Shown: positions 44,625 to 53,975 of the stretch, piece after piece
Layout: each line of letters opens with the position of its first letter
How positions within the stretch are numbered: position 1 is the first letter of the stretch
Assembly: GCA_023426935.1 (NCBI GenBank)
Contig: JAEZBR010000071.1
Span: forward strand, 19,637 to 83,636
Direction: 5' to 3'
Length of the DNA: 64,000 nt
From: Bacillota bacterium
GTDB lineage: Bacteria > Bacillota_I > Bacilli_A > Erysipelotrichales > Erysipelotrichaceae
Program-made: the position numbers and the translations under genes
Notes under the pieces: model-generated
What the model saw: the letters and a program-made list of their open reading frames with translations, nothing else
What the model was told of the DNA's origin: nothing
Databases searched by the model: none

Positions 44625-45470
44625 ATGAATAACCGCTGTGGAATAAATCTTTGGAACTTTGTCAGAGAATATTCTGATCAGGACTCTCAATTAATACCAT
44701 ACGTTGCCAGTCTTGGTTATAAAGCGGTAGAAATCCCAGTGGTGAATACGAACTTCGATGGTAGATTAATAAATAAACTAGCGAAAGAAAATGATTTACA
44801 AGTTAGCTTCTGCGCCTGCATGACCAAAGGCCGAGATATTTCTAATTTCGATCCTAAAATTCGTAAAGATACAGAAGATTATTTTAAAAGAGTTATCGAA
44901 CTTGGGCAGCAAGCTGAAATCAAGATCTTCTGTGGTCCGTTATACGCAGGTGGTATGAAGTGTCATTACTTGTCGAATAATCAGAAAAAGGAAGAATGGA
45001 ACTTAGCAGTAATCGGAGTTCAGAATATGGCGGATTTAGCGGAGAAAGCAGACATTAAATTAGGCATTGAGCCACTTAATCGTTATCGAACCAGTGTCAT
45101 AAATACCGTCGATCAAGCATTAGAATTTATTAAAGATGTTGAGCGAAATAATGTGGGGATTCACTTCGATACTTACCAGGCTGCGATCGAGGAGGCAAAA
45201 CCTTTGGACGCATTGAGAAAATGTCATAATAAACTAATTCATTTTCACGCCTCCGAGAATAATCGCTCTATGCCGGGAAATGGTAGTTTACCTTGGAAAG
45301 AAATATTTAAAACCTTACAAGACATTAACTATTTAGGACACATTACGACGGAGACTTTTATACCGAATAGTTTCGATTCAGCATGGAATACGAATAATAT
45401 CGATTCTAAAAAGAATGCAGAGAAGGGAATCAAATTCCTAAAGGAGGCACTTATAAATGTCGAAGCATGA
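44625..45470 (+). CDS. TIM-barrel sugar isomerase/epimerase (D-tagatose 3-epimerase-like)
   Basis: A 281-residue xylose-isomerase-like barrel. The pattern GIEPLNRYRTSVINTVDQAL, GIHFDTYQA, HFHASENNRSMPGNG and HITTETF matches the metal and substrate residues of ketose 3-epimerases (DTE/psicose epimerase). It may epimerise the free or oxidised substrate before dehydration. I use the ATG at 44625, five bases after GAGG; a GTG two codons earlier overlaps that site. Confidence 0.8.
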   Translation: MNNRCGINLWNFVREYSDQDSQLIPYVASLGYKAVEIPVVNTNFDGRLINKLAKENDLQVSFCACMTKGRDISNFDPKIRKDTEDYFKRVIELGQQAEIKIFCGPLYAGGMKCHYLSNNQKKEEWNLAVIGVQNMADLAEKADIKLGIEPLNRYRTSVINTVDQALEFIKDVERNNVGIHFDTYQAAIEEAKPLDALRKCHNKLIHFHASENNRSMPGNGSLPWKEIFKTLQDINYLGHITTETFIPNSFDSAWNTNNIDSKKNAEKGIKFLKEALINVEA

Positions 45471-46830
45471 AAAGTTTAATTTCACTAGTTATGAGCAGTT
45501 GGAAGAAAAGATCAAAGAATTAGGGGTCAATATTAATTTATCTCAGGATCTCAGTCCGTTAGCAAAACCAGTAAAGGTTGGTAAAAAGATTGCAGCTAAT
45601 TCAATCTCTACTTTACCGATGGAAGGATGCGATAGCGATCCAGATGGTTCACCAAATGAAATGGTATATCGCCGGTACACTAGATTTTCTGAAGGCGGAT
45701 ATGGTCTAATTTGGTGGGAAGCTAATTCTATTGTTCCCGAAGGTAAAGCAAACGAATTACAAATGATGCTTACTAAAAATAATGTTGAGAAATTCAAAGA
45801 CTTGGTTCTAACGATTAAAAAAGCCGGACACGAGAAAAATGGATATGAACCTTTAAATATTTTACAGTTAACCCAAAGTGGTCGTTATTCTCGGCCAGTC
45901 GGTCATAAAGCGGCACCACTGATCCCGCAACACGATCCTTTACTCGATCCCTTAGTAGGATTAAAAGGCGATGAGCCAGTCTTAACTGATGAATATTTGG
46001 AGAGTTTAATTCCTCATTATGTTGAATCAGCAGTTTTGGCAAAACAAGCTGGTTACGATGGTGTCGACATCAAATCCTGTCACCGCTATTTATTAAGCGA
46101 GATTTTAGCTAGTCATACTAGAGATGGTAGATTCGGTGGGAGCTTTGAGAATCGGACTCGTCTAATTTTAACCATCATCAAAGAAGTTCGTAAAGCTGTC
46201 GGCGATGATTTTATTATCGCTAGTCGTTTCAATGTCTTTGACGCCCATCCATATCCATATGGCTTTGGTGAAGATAAAAAAGATTTTTGGAAATTTAATC
46301 CGGTGGAACCAATGAAGTTAGTAAAACTGATGGTTGAGAGCGGGATTGATTTACTCTCAAATTCTGCGGGAAATCCTTATTACATTTACCCACAGGTTAC
46401 TAGACCATTCGATTCATCTTCAATGGGAATTCCAGTACCTGATGAGCATCCGTTAGAAAGTATTGCACGATTATTTGAATTCACGCGTCAGATTCAAAAA
46501 GCCGCTGGGGACATCCCTGTTGTTGGGAATGGATATAGTTGGTTAAGACAATATCTTCCTTATGCCGGAGCCGCAAATGTTGCGGATCGTAGTTGTAGTT
46601 TTATGGGATTAGGTCGTTCTTCGTTTGCTTATCCTAATGCACCAAGGGAAATTTTGACTACGGGAAAAATGGATCCGAATAAATGCTGTATCTCATGCAG
46701 TAAGTGTACTCAGATAATGAGAGATCATGGAAGAACCGGATGTGTAGTTAGAGATTCGGCTTTATATGCTCCGCTATATCTACAATATCGAAAAGAGGCT
46801 GATGAGCGTGCAAAAGCCCTTAAAAAATAA
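45457..46830 (+). CDS. Old-yellow-enzyme-family oxidoreductase with Fe-S cysteines
   Basis: A 457-residue FMN barrel of the OYE family: LQLTQSGRYS near residue 138, GYDGVDIKSCHRYLLSEIL, SFENRTRLI, ASRFNVFDA and a late phosphate-binding stretch. Near the C-terminus Cys411-x2-Cys414-x2-Cys417-x11-Cys429 resembles the 4Fe-4S site of 2,4-dienoyl-CoA reductase and related enoate reductases, yet the FAD/NAD domain those enzymes carry after it is absent. It could reduce an activated C=C bond or oxidise a sugar-derived ring, with a separate electron donor. It overlaps its upstream neighbour by 14 bases. Confidence 0.85.
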   Translation: MSKHEKFNFTSYEQLEEKIKELGVNINLSQDLSPLAKPVKVGKKIAANSISTLPMEGCDSDPDGSPNEMVYRRYTRFSEGGYGLIWWEANSIVPEGKANELQMMLTKNNVEKFKDLVLTIKKAGHEKNGYEPLNILQLTQSGRYSRPVGHKAAPLIPQHDPLLDPLVGLKGDEPVLTDEYLESLIPHYVESAVLAKQAGYDGVDIKSCHRYLLSEILASHTRDGRFGGSFENRTRLILTIIKEVRKAVGDDFIIASRFNVFDAHPYPYGFGEDKKDFWKFNPVEPMKLVKLMVESGIDLLSNSAGNPYYIYPQVTRPFDSSSMGIPVPDEHPLESIARLFEFTRQIQKAAGDIPVVGNGYSWLRQYLPYAGAANVADRSCSFMGLGRSSFAYPNAPREILTTGKMDPNKCCISCSKCTQIMRDHGRTGCVVRDSALYAPLYLQYRKEADERAKALKK

Positions 46831-47839
46831 GATTGGTCGAATTGTTGAAGCGGGGAAAACCGATTTTATTGAAAGAGAAATAAGTAGTATCGAGTCTGAT
46901 CAAGTGGTGATAAAAGTTGCCTACAGCGCGATATGTGGTAGCGACTTGCATATTTTCCATGGTAAACACCCTTCAGTAAAGCTTCCAACGACAATCGGAC
47001 ATGAATTATCGGGCGAAATTGTTGAAACCGGAGACAAAGTAAAAAATGTTAAAATTGGGGATCGTGTGACTTTGGAACCATGTATTGTTTGTGGTCAATG
47101 TGAGGCTTGCAAAAGCGGAAATTATAACTTCTGTGAGAACATCTCCTTTACTTATCGTAACGGAGATGGTGCGATGGCAAACTATGTAGTAGCTCAAGGA
47201 CAACATGTGTTTAAACTGCCAGACAGTATCACTTTAAGAAACGGGTGTTTAATTGAACCTTTATCGGTTGCTACCCATGCGGTCAGGAAAGCAGATATTC
47301 GATTAGGACAAAGCGCCCTAGTAATTGGCGTTGGAGCAATTGGCTTATTTATTACTGCTTTATTAAAGAGATCAGGTTGTAGTGAGATTACGGCGGTTGA
47401 CTTTAATGATCAGCATCTGAAATTGGCTAAAGAATTAGGAGCGACAAGTGTTATCAATTCCAAGAACGAAGATTTTGAGAAACGAATAAATGAGATAACC
47501 AATAATAAGGGCTATGATCGAAGTTTCGAAGCAGTTGGAAAACAATCGACCTTTGTTCAAGCAATGTTAAGTCTTAAAAAAAATGGCCTTATGACAGATA
47601 TTGGTATCTTCGAAGAGCCAAACATTATGATTCCAGCCTCGCGGTTTGTAACTCATGAGATTCGCATTCAGGGGGCCCAAGGATATTGCAATGATTTCCC
47701 AATTGCAATTGAAATGGCTAAACAGATTGATTTGAATAAGTTTATTACTTACGAGTTTAAACTTGATCAATTGCAGCAAGCTTTGGAGACTGCTAATGAT
47801 CGGGATAAAAACGCTATCAAAGTGGTTGTTAAACCATAA
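46802..47839 (+). CDS. Zinc-dependent medium-chain alcohol dehydrogenase
   Basis: A 345-residue MDR enzyme. Catalytic zinc site in SAICGSDLHIFHG and TIGHELSGEI; structural zinc cysteines in CGQCEACKSGNYNFC; Rossmann fold ALVIGVGAIGLFI; Asp at the end of the next strand (VDFND) suggests NAD. It resembles sorbitol/threonine dehydrogenase relatives and likely oxidises a sugar hydroxyl. The start is the ATG behind GAGG inside the end of the OYE gene (29-base overlap). Confidence 0.88.
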   Translation: MSVQKPLKNKIGRIVEAGKTDFIEREISSIESDQVVIKVAYSAICGSDLHIFHGKHPSVKLPTTIGHELSGEIVETGDKVKNVKIGDRVTLEPCIVCGQCEACKSGNYNFCENISFTYRNGDGAMANYVVAQGQHVFKLPDSITLRNGCLIEPLSVATHAVRKADIRLGQSALVIGVGAIGLFITALLKRSGCSEITAVDFNDQHLKLAKELGATSVINSKNEDFEKRINEITNNKGYDRSFEAVGKQSTFVQAMLSLKKNGLMTDIGIFEEPNIMIPASRFVTHEIRIQGAQGYCNDFPIAIEMAKQIDLNKFITYEFKLDQLQQALETANDRDKNAIKVVVKP

Positions 47840-47854
47840 AGAAAGGGAGACAAA

Positions 47855-48622
47855 ATGAAAAAAACAGCTGTTATTACGGGAGGAAGTAGAGGAATTGGTT
47901 ATGCTTGTGTGAAACAATTAGGACACGATGGTTATAATGTCGTAATTGTTGACATGAATAAACAGGAAGATTATCAAGAAAACTTTGATGCTTTGACCAA
48001 AGCAGGAATTGATTGGATATATATCCATGGCAACATTTGCAGTGCGGAAGATCGAGAAAATGTAGTTAAACTTGCGGTGGAAAAATTCGGAAAGATTGAT
48101 GTTTTGGTTAATGATGCCGGTGTAGCGCCGAAAGTTAGAAATGATCTGCTAGATATGACCGAAGATAGTTTTGATCGAGTTGTTGGAATCAATACGAAGG
48201 GAACAATGTTTTTTACGCAAAGAATTGCGAAACAAATGATTACGCAACCGATTGTTGATGGCGTACGTGGTGCGATTGTCAATGTATCATCTTGCTCAGC
48301 AGAAGTTTCTTCAATCAGTAGAGGGGAATATTGTATCTCGAAAGCAGGGGTTTCGATGCTGACTACTTTATATGCGGATCGGTTAGCAAAAGAAGGAATT
48401 ACGGTAAACGAAGTACGCCCAGGTGTTATTGCGACGGATATGACTTCAACAGTTAAGGATAAGTATAATAAGATGTTTGCAGAAGGGGTTTTCCCGATTG
48501 CTAGATGGGGACAACCAGAAGATATCGCTTTAGCAGTCAGTGCATTTGCAGAAGGTAAGTTCCCATATACAACCGGAAACTACGTTGATATTGATGGCGG
48601 TTTCCATATCAAGAGATTGTAG
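47855..48622 (+). CDS. Short-chain dehydrogenase/reductase (cluster 1)
   Basis: A 255-residue classical SDR: TGGSRGIGYACV (8-19), VDMNK, NDAGVAP, serine in NVSSCSAEVSS and YCISK as the catalytic Tyr-x3-Lys, and a C-terminal TGNYVDIDGGFH. The Asp after the second strand suggests NAD. It probably oxidises a hydroxyl of the sugar or sugar acid together with the zinc dehydrogenase. Good AAGGGAGA ribosome-binding site. Confidence 0.9.
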   Translation: MKKTAVITGGSRGIGYACVKQLGHDGYNVVIVDMNKQEDYQENFDALTKAGIDWIYIHGNICSAEDRENVVKLAVEKFGKIDVLVNDAGVAPKVRNDLLDMTEDSFDRVVGINTKGTMFFTQRIAKQMITQPIVDGVRGAIVNVSSCSAEVSSISRGEYCISKAGVSMLTTLYADRLAKEGITVNEVRPGVIATDMTSTVKDKYNKMFAEGVFPIARWGQPEDIALAVSAFAEGKFPYTTGNYVDIDGGFHIKRL

Positions 48623-48637
48623 AATTAGGGGGTTATT

Positions 48638-50593
48638 ATGAAAGAAACAACAGCACAGATTTCCGGACAGACATTAAAATTGATTAGCTTGAATACGATT
48701 ATTGTCGGCACTGGCGCTGCGGGTTATAACACGGCTGATCGTTTATGGCAGTATGGTCAGAAAGACATTGCAATCGTTACTGAACACGTTAATGCAGGAA
48801 CATCCCGTAATACTGGGTCGGATAAACAGACATATTATAAATTATCGTTATGTGGTGAAGATCCTGATAGTGTCAGAAGTATGGCAAAAGTATTGTTTGA
48901 TGGGCAATGTGTTGATGGTGATCATGCCTTATGCGAAGCTGCTTTATCAACTCAATGTTTTCTAAAATTAGTGGAATTAGGCGTACCATTTCCTAAGAAT
49001 CGTTATGGAGAGTATGTCGGCTATAAAACCGATCATGATCCTTCTAGACGGGCGACTAGTGTGGGACCTTATACTTCTAAAAAAATGACAGAATGTTTGG
49101 AAAAATCAATCAGAGAAAAGGGTATTAAAGTATTTGATAATCTTCAAGTTATCCGTATTCTTAAGAAAGATAATAAATGTGTCGGTTTATTATGTGTCAG
49201 ATTAGATGAATGCCCTGACAATGAAAGATATGTTGCGTTTAATGCAACAAATGTTGTTATGGCAACTGGTGGCCCGGCTGGAATTTACGCTAATAGTGTT
49301 TACCCCTATGGTCATTATGGAGCCAGCGGTATAGCTTATGAGGCAGGAGCTGTCGGCAAGAATTTAACGGAGTGGCAGTTTGGCTTAGCTTCAGTTGCGC
49401 CTAGATGGAATGTCTCCGGAACTTATATGCAGGTTTTACCAAAATTTGTCTCAACGGATAAAGACGGTAATAATCCTCATGAATTTCTAAATGATTTATT
49501 TACTGATCGTTATGACATGTTATCTAAAATTTTCTTAAAAGGATACCAATGGCCTTTTGATGTACGTAAAGTTGCGACCGGAAGTTCCATTATCGATATT
49601 TTGGTCTATATTGAGAGTTCTCAAGGAAGAAGAGTCTTCTTGGATTTCAGAGAGAATCCGTATAACGAAGAGATCAATTTCGATAAACTTAGCAACGAAG
49701 CTAAAGATTATCTTACCAAAGCTAAAGCAACTTTTGGTAAACCGATTGATCGCTTAAAGCAAATGAACGAACCCGCGATATCTTTTTATAAAGATAAGCA
49801 GGTTGACTTAACGAAAGAACCGTTGGAGATTGCCCTCTGCGCTCAACACAACAATGGTGGTCTTGCGGTAAACTCCTGGTGGCAAACAAACTTAGAAGGT
49901 TTGTTTGCAGCCGGTGAGGTAGCTGGGACGCACGGTGTTTATCGCCCGGGCGGTACGGCTTTGAATGCCGGCCAGGTTGGGTCAACTAGAGTAGCACAAT
50001 ATATTGCAAAGATAAGAACCCAGGAAGTTTTAGATAATAAGGAATATTTGAAAACTGTCGAAGCAGATATCAAAGAGTATATTTCAATTGGAAACAAATG
50101 CTTAACTGATCAAGATACCGTTAAAAAAATATTTGAAGAAGATACAACCTTAATGAGTAAAGAAGGCGGAGCGATTCGTAACAGTAAAGGGATCAATGAA
50201 TTGTTAAAGAAGATATCTAGCCAACTTGAACAATTCAATGAAATCGTTAAGATTGATCAAACAATCAAACTAGGCAAGTTATTCCGATTACATGATACTT
50301 TGATTTGCCAACTGGTCTATTTATCCGCTTATGTTGATTATGTTAATCAAGGCGGTACTTCTAGAGGAAGTGCTTTATATACTGATCCGCAAGGAGAACT
50401 ACCATTCAAGAATCTTGATGAGAAGTTCAGATTTAAATTATCACAAGGTGAACGAACGGATGAAGTCCAGGAAGCTAAGTATAATAAAGGCGAAGTAATA
50501 TGTTCTTGGCGTAAAGTGCGACCAATTCCCCAAGAAGATGATTTCTTTGAAAACGTTTGGCGTAGTTTTAGAGAGAATGAGAATATTTATTAG
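48638..50593 (+). CDS. FrdA/AprA-type FAD-dependent oxidoreductase
   Basis: A 651-residue cytoplasmic flavoprotein with no signal peptide. FAD site NTIIVGTGAAGYNTADRLWQ (19-38), then NAGTSRNTGSDKQTYYKL; substrate and FAD region CAQHNNGGLAVN and AAGEVAGTHGVYRPGGTALN near residue 425, comparable to the HG-x-NRLGG motif of fumarate reductase flavoproteins. It lacks a fused FMN or heme domain and no FrdB-like subunit is nearby. Substrate unknown; with the OYE homologue it may handle C=C reduction or ring dehydrogenation. I start it at the GGGGG-preceded ATG. Confidence 0.82.
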   Translation: MKETTAQISGQTLKLISLNTIIVGTGAAGYNTADRLWQYGQKDIAIVTEHVNAGTSRNTGSDKQTYYKLSLCGEDPDSVRSMAKVLFDGQCVDGDHALCEAALSTQCFLKLVELGVPFPKNRYGEYVGYKTDHDPSRRATSVGPYTSKKMTECLEKSIREKGIKVFDNLQVIRILKKDNKCVGLLCVRLDECPDNERYVAFNATNVVMATGGPAGIYANSVYPYGHYGASGIAYEAGAVGKNLTEWQFGLASVAPRWNVSGTYMQVLPKFVSTDKDGNNPHEFLNDLFTDRYDMLSKIFLKGYQWPFDVRKVATGSSIIDILVYIESSQGRRVFLDFRENPYNEEINFDKLSNEAKDYLTKAKATFGKPIDRLKQMNEPAISFYKDKQVDLTKEPLEIALCAQHNNGGLAVNSWWQTNLEGLFAAGEVAGTHGVYRPGGTALNAGQVGSTRVAQYIAKIRTQEVLDNKEYLKTVEADIKEYISIGNKCLTDQDTVKKIFEEDTTLMSKEGGAIRNSKGINELLKKISSQLEQFNEIVKIDQTIKLGKLFRLHDTLICQLVYLSAYVDYVNQGGTSRGSALYTDPQGELPFKNLDEKFRFKLSQGERTDEVQEAKYNKGEVICSWRKVRPIPQEDDFFENVWRSFRENENIY

Positions 50594-50626
50594 GTATCAA
50601 TTCTTTTCAACCAAGGAGGTTTCAAA

Positions 50627-51481
50627 ATGAAAGGAACAAAAGATAATTATTTTCGGACTAGTGATGATGCGATTTTGTATTTTGAAGAGTATGGCAAGGA
50701 TAAAGGAGAACCAATTGTTTTAGTACCTGGTTTCTGTTGCTCAACTAGATTTTTCGATAATAATGTCGAAGTATTGGCTAAAGAGCATCATGTTTTGACC
50801 TTTGATCCTAGAGGACAAGGTAATTCATCCAAAGGATTACAAGGACATACAATTGCTAGAAACTGTACCGATATCAAAGAATTATTGGATCATCTCGATA
50901 TCAAAGACGCTACGATGTTAGGTTGGTCAATGGCTGGACAGTTTATCGTAAAGTATTTCGATATGTTTGGAGCATATCGAGTTAAAGCATTAGGTTTAAT
51001 TGATTGTCCGTTGGGCGCTGCTCAGGATGAACCGTGGAATGCACATGGTTTAAAGGGATTCAACATGGATTTGTTCAACGAACACTTGAATATGAGTTAT
51101 AACGGCTATGATGGTTATTGTAACTTCTTCTCTCATCTAATGTATGACGGTAATGATGATACTAAAGTTGAATGGTGCACTAAAGAGTTATTAAAGACAC
51201 CAGCATGGATTAGTTTCGCGATCTATAGTGATATGGTAATGCTGAATGGATATGATCTATTAAAGAAGATCGATGTTCCAATGGTTTTCTTTGGTGCTGA
51301 TGGTAAAGTTACCGCTAATGGTAAAGCTTTAGCATCCAAGTGGTATCCTGAAGCCGCAGTAAAATCCCCATATAAAGAAAGTCATACCTTCGAGCATGGA
51401 GGTCATGTCTTCTTCGATGTACATGCGGATGAATTCAATAAAGAACTATTAGGATTCGTAGATAAAGTTTGGAGTAGATAA
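50627..51481 (+). CDS. Alpha/beta-fold hydrolase (cluster 1)
   Basis: A 284-residue cytoplasmic hydrolase. The oxyanion region is LVPGFCCSTRFFD, the nucleophile Ser101 lies in GWSMAG, an Asp in FFGADGKV and the His in FEHGGHVFFD complete the triad. It may open a sugar lactone or release an ester-linked group from the imported compound. It has an AAGGAGG site and ends the first island's operon, followed by a terminator. Confidence 0.88.
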   Translation: MKGTKDNYFRTSDDAILYFEEYGKDKGEPIVLVPGFCCSTRFFDNNVEVLAKEHHVLTFDPRGQGNSSKGLQGHTIARNCTDIKELLDHLDIKDATMLGWSMAGQFIVKYFDMFGAYRVKALGLIDCPLGAAQDEPWNAHGLKGFNMDLFNEHLNMSYNGYDGYCNFFSHLMYDGNDDTKVEWCTKELLKTPAWISFAIYSDMVMLNGYDLLKKIDVPMVFFGADGKVTANGKALASKWYPEAAVKSPYKESHTFEHGGHVFFDVHADEFNKELLGFVDKVWSR

Positions 51482-51501
51482 TTTAGAGAGTATTTTAAAA
51501 T

Positions 51502-51543
51502 AAGCTCACCTAACAGTAATCAACACAATAATTAGGTGAGCTT
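51502..51543 (+). terminator. Terminator at the end of the first catabolic operon
   Basis: AAGCTCACCTAA pairs with TTAGGTGAGCTT (12 bases, 18-base loop), followed by TATTT. The composition becomes more A+T-rich from here. Confidence 0.75.
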
Positions 51544-51679
51544 TATTTAATGGTAAAATCGAGTTTTTAATCGCTACATTAGAATAATCATATTCTTATT
51601 TAGGAGTAATTACATTTGTAAAAGAATTAATTAAGAATAGAAAACTATGATTTATCTTTTTAAAGCAAGATTGTGAATG

Positions 51680-52525
51680 TCACATTCTATAATTATAAGT
51701 AAAGCCCTCACCAAAAACCTCTTTTGAATTGCTAGCAAAAACGAATGCTTTAGAGTCAATTCTGTTAATATATTCAATAATTTTTGGATATTGCTTTTGA
51801 GATATGATTACAAACAGAATCTTCTTAGGGTCATTTTTATATCCTCCCAAGGCATTTATGACAGTAGAACCACGTTTTAAAACATCATGAATATATAAAT
51901 TAATAATACTAGAATTATTACTAATAATAAATAGTGCACATGAACTTGAAGTTTTAGGTTTAAGAATTTGTTGAATTACTATGTTAGCCATGAGTATTGA
52001 TAACAAACCAATTATAAATTCATCCAATCCGGCAATTGCCAAACCAAAACAGGCAATTAAACCATCAATAATTATACCAAGTTTAGATATACTTAAGCCG
52101 GTATATTTATGTAAAACAAGAATTAAAGCATCTGTCCCACCTGTAGAACCGTTATTTTTAAACACGATACCAATTCCAACGCCTGATATAATTCCCCCTA
52201 TTATACTTGCAGTAATATTTGAACAAAAAAAAGAATAATTAATTTTAGATATCAGTGAGAGAAAAATTGGATAGGTTATTGCACAGACAACGGTTTTAAA
52301 TGCAAATTCTTTACCTAAAAACAATGAACCTAAGATAAAGAAAGATAAGTTAAGTAAGTTAAGCAATAAAACCTTATCAATAAAGAATAAATCATTTATT
52401 ATATTAACAATTCCTGCTAAGCCTCCAGATAGTATATTATAAGGCAGTATGAAAAAGTTGATTGCAAACACTAATAAAGCATTACCTATTATGATATTCA
52501 AATAAGATATAATTTTGTAATTCAT
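51680..52525 (-). CDS. YitT-family membrane protein with DUF2179 domain
   Basis: A 281-residue full-length YitT protein. Five or six helices include FAINFFILPYNILSGGLAGI and VFKNNGSTGGTDALILVLHKYTG-type glycine motif near residue 125, followed by a cytoplasmic DUF2179 domain (LKRGSTVINALGGYKNDPKK, ILFVIISQKQYPKII). Function unknown. It has an AAGGAGA site and is transcribed away from the second importer operon. Unlike the short form at 20753, the C-terminal domain is complete. Confidence 0.87.
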   Translation of the reverse strand: MNYKIISYLNIIIGNALLVFAINFFILPYNILSGGLAGIVNIINDLFFIDKVLLLNLLNLSFFILGSLFLGKEFAFKTVVCAITYPIFLSLISKINYSFFCSNITASIIGGIISGVGIGIVFKNNGSTGGTDALILVLHKYTGLSISKLGIIIDGLIACFGLAIAGLDEFIIGLLSILMANIVIQQILKPKTSSSCALFIISNNSSIINLYIHDVLKRGSTVINALGGYKNDPKKILFVIISQKQYPKIIEYINRIDSKAFVFASNSKEVFGEGFTYNYRM

Positions 52526-52637
52526 TTAATGTCTCCTTGAAGCTAAGTAAGCGATAATACTATTTTTATATTTTTTAAATTAATGGTCAATGGTAATAAA
52601 GAACACATTTAACGTTTTGTTTTGGATGTTTGTCCAG

Positions 52638-52666
52638 TTGATTGCAAAAATGTTTTGGTCGATACT
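52638..52666 (+). promoter_or_regulatory. Promoter of the second LIV importer operon
   Basis: TTGATT (52638-52643), 17 bases, GATACT (52661-52666). A short dyad AGGAT/ATCCT follows in the leader. Confidence 0.5.
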
Positions 52667-52738
52667 AGAAATAGTCAAACAGGATTCGTGTTGATCCTGG
52701 TAGTTTCAAGATAATTTCATGAAAGGAGATATGAAATA

Positions 52739-53905
52739 ATGAAAAGACTGATTACTATTTTAGTAACCGCATTACTTATAATTTCGTTGACTGGGTGTGG
52801 AAGTAAATCGAATTCAGATAAGATTGTATTAGGTTACATAGGCCCACTTACAGGGGAGTCTGCACTATGGGGTGAAGTAGAATCTGATACGATAAAAATG
52901 CTTGTGGAAAAGACTAATAAGGAAGGTGGAATAATCGGAAAACAAATTGAACTAAAAGTTTATGATAATCGTGGTGATCCAGTTGAGACGACAAATGCTG
53001 CTAGAAAAGCCATTCAAAATGATGGCGTTATAGCGTTTATTGGCCCAGACGCTTCTTCTGGAGCAATTGCTCTAGATGAAGTATGTGAAGAGTATAAAAT
53101 ACCTCATATTACAACTACAGGTACAAACTATAAAGTAACACAAAACGAAGAAGACGGCTCAGTAAGACCATATGCATTTAGAATTTGTCTTTCAGATCCT
53201 CAGCTTGGAGATGTAATGGCAGGTTATGCTTATGATAAATTGAATTACCGAAAAATTGCTATTATTTATGAAATCAGTAGTGAATATTCATTAGGAATCA
53301 CCCAAAACTTTACAGATTCATTTGAAAAAAAAGGTGGCAAAATAGTAATTACTGAAGGTTATAAAACTGGCGATGTTGATTTTAGAGCTCAATTATCAAA
53401 AATTCAGAATTACTCAGATTTTGATGCTTTAATGATTCCTGCTAATTATAAAGAGGTTGGTTTGATTTCAGTTCAATCAAGACAAATGGGAATTGGAAAA
53501 CCATTATTAGGAGTAGATGCATGGATGATGGAAGACTTGTTTACAATTGCAACAGATCAAGTGCAGGGCGCAATATTCCCTTGTGCTATGGATGTTAATG
53601 CGGATAGCTTAAAAGATTTTAAAGAAGAGTTTCAGGAAAAATGGAATATGGATCCAGATAAAGCTGGCACAGATGCATATTTTGCTTACGATTGTTTTAC
53701 GGTAATAAAGAATGCCATAGAGCAAAGTAATTCTGTTAATCCAGAAGATATACGCGATGCAATAGAAAACACAAAAGATTTGCAATGCTTAACTAGTGTT
53801 ATCTCATTCAATCCAAAAACGCACAATCCAGTAAGAACAGCAGCAATTTATAGAATTGAAGGCACAGAGTTTGTTAAGGTAGATGAATATAGGTGTGATG
53901 AATAA
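52739..53905 (+). CDS. Substrate-binding lipoprotein of a LIV-type ABC importer (system 2)
   Basis: A 388-residue LivJ-class lipoprotein with lipobox LTGC (Cys20). Core motifs: IVLGYIGPLTGESALWGEVE, NKEGGIIGKQIELKVYDNRG, FIGPDASSGAIALDEVCEEY and DAYFAYDCFTVIKNAIEQ. It aligns in layout with the system 1 protein but is clearly diverged, so the ligand is likely different. It heads the acquired-looking operon. Confidence 0.9.
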   Translation: MKRLITILVTALLIISLTGCGSKSNSDKIVLGYIGPLTGESALWGEVESDTIKMLVEKTNKEGGIIGKQIELKVYDNRGDPVETTNAARKAIQNDGVIAFIGPDASSGAIALDEVCEEYKIPHITTTGTNYKVTQNEEDGSVRPYAFRICLSDPQLGDVMAGYAYDKLNYRKIAIIYEISSEYSLGITQNFTDSFEKKGGKIVITEGYKTGDVDFRAQLSKIQNYSDFDALMIPANYKEVGLISVQSRQMGIGKPLLGVDAWMMEDLFTIATDQVQGAIFPCAMDVNADSLKDFKEEFQEKWNMDPDKAGTDAYFAYDCFTVIKNAIEQSNSVNPEDIRDAIENTKDLQCLTSVISFNPKTHNPVRTAAIYRIEGTEFVKVDEYRCDE

Positions 53906-53915
53906 TATTTAAATT

Positions 53916-53955
53916 AAGCATCTGACATGATTAAACTAATTCATGTCAGATGCTT
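53916..53955 (+). promoter_or_regulatory. Intercistronic hairpin after the second binding-protein gene
   Basis: AAGCATCTGACATGA pairs perfectly with TCATGTCAGATGCTT (15 bases, 10-base loop) and lacks a proper T run. Its position matches the hairpin at 38654 in the first importer. Confidence 0.65.
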
Positions 53956-53975
53956 ATTAAGGAGGGAAAACTTTA

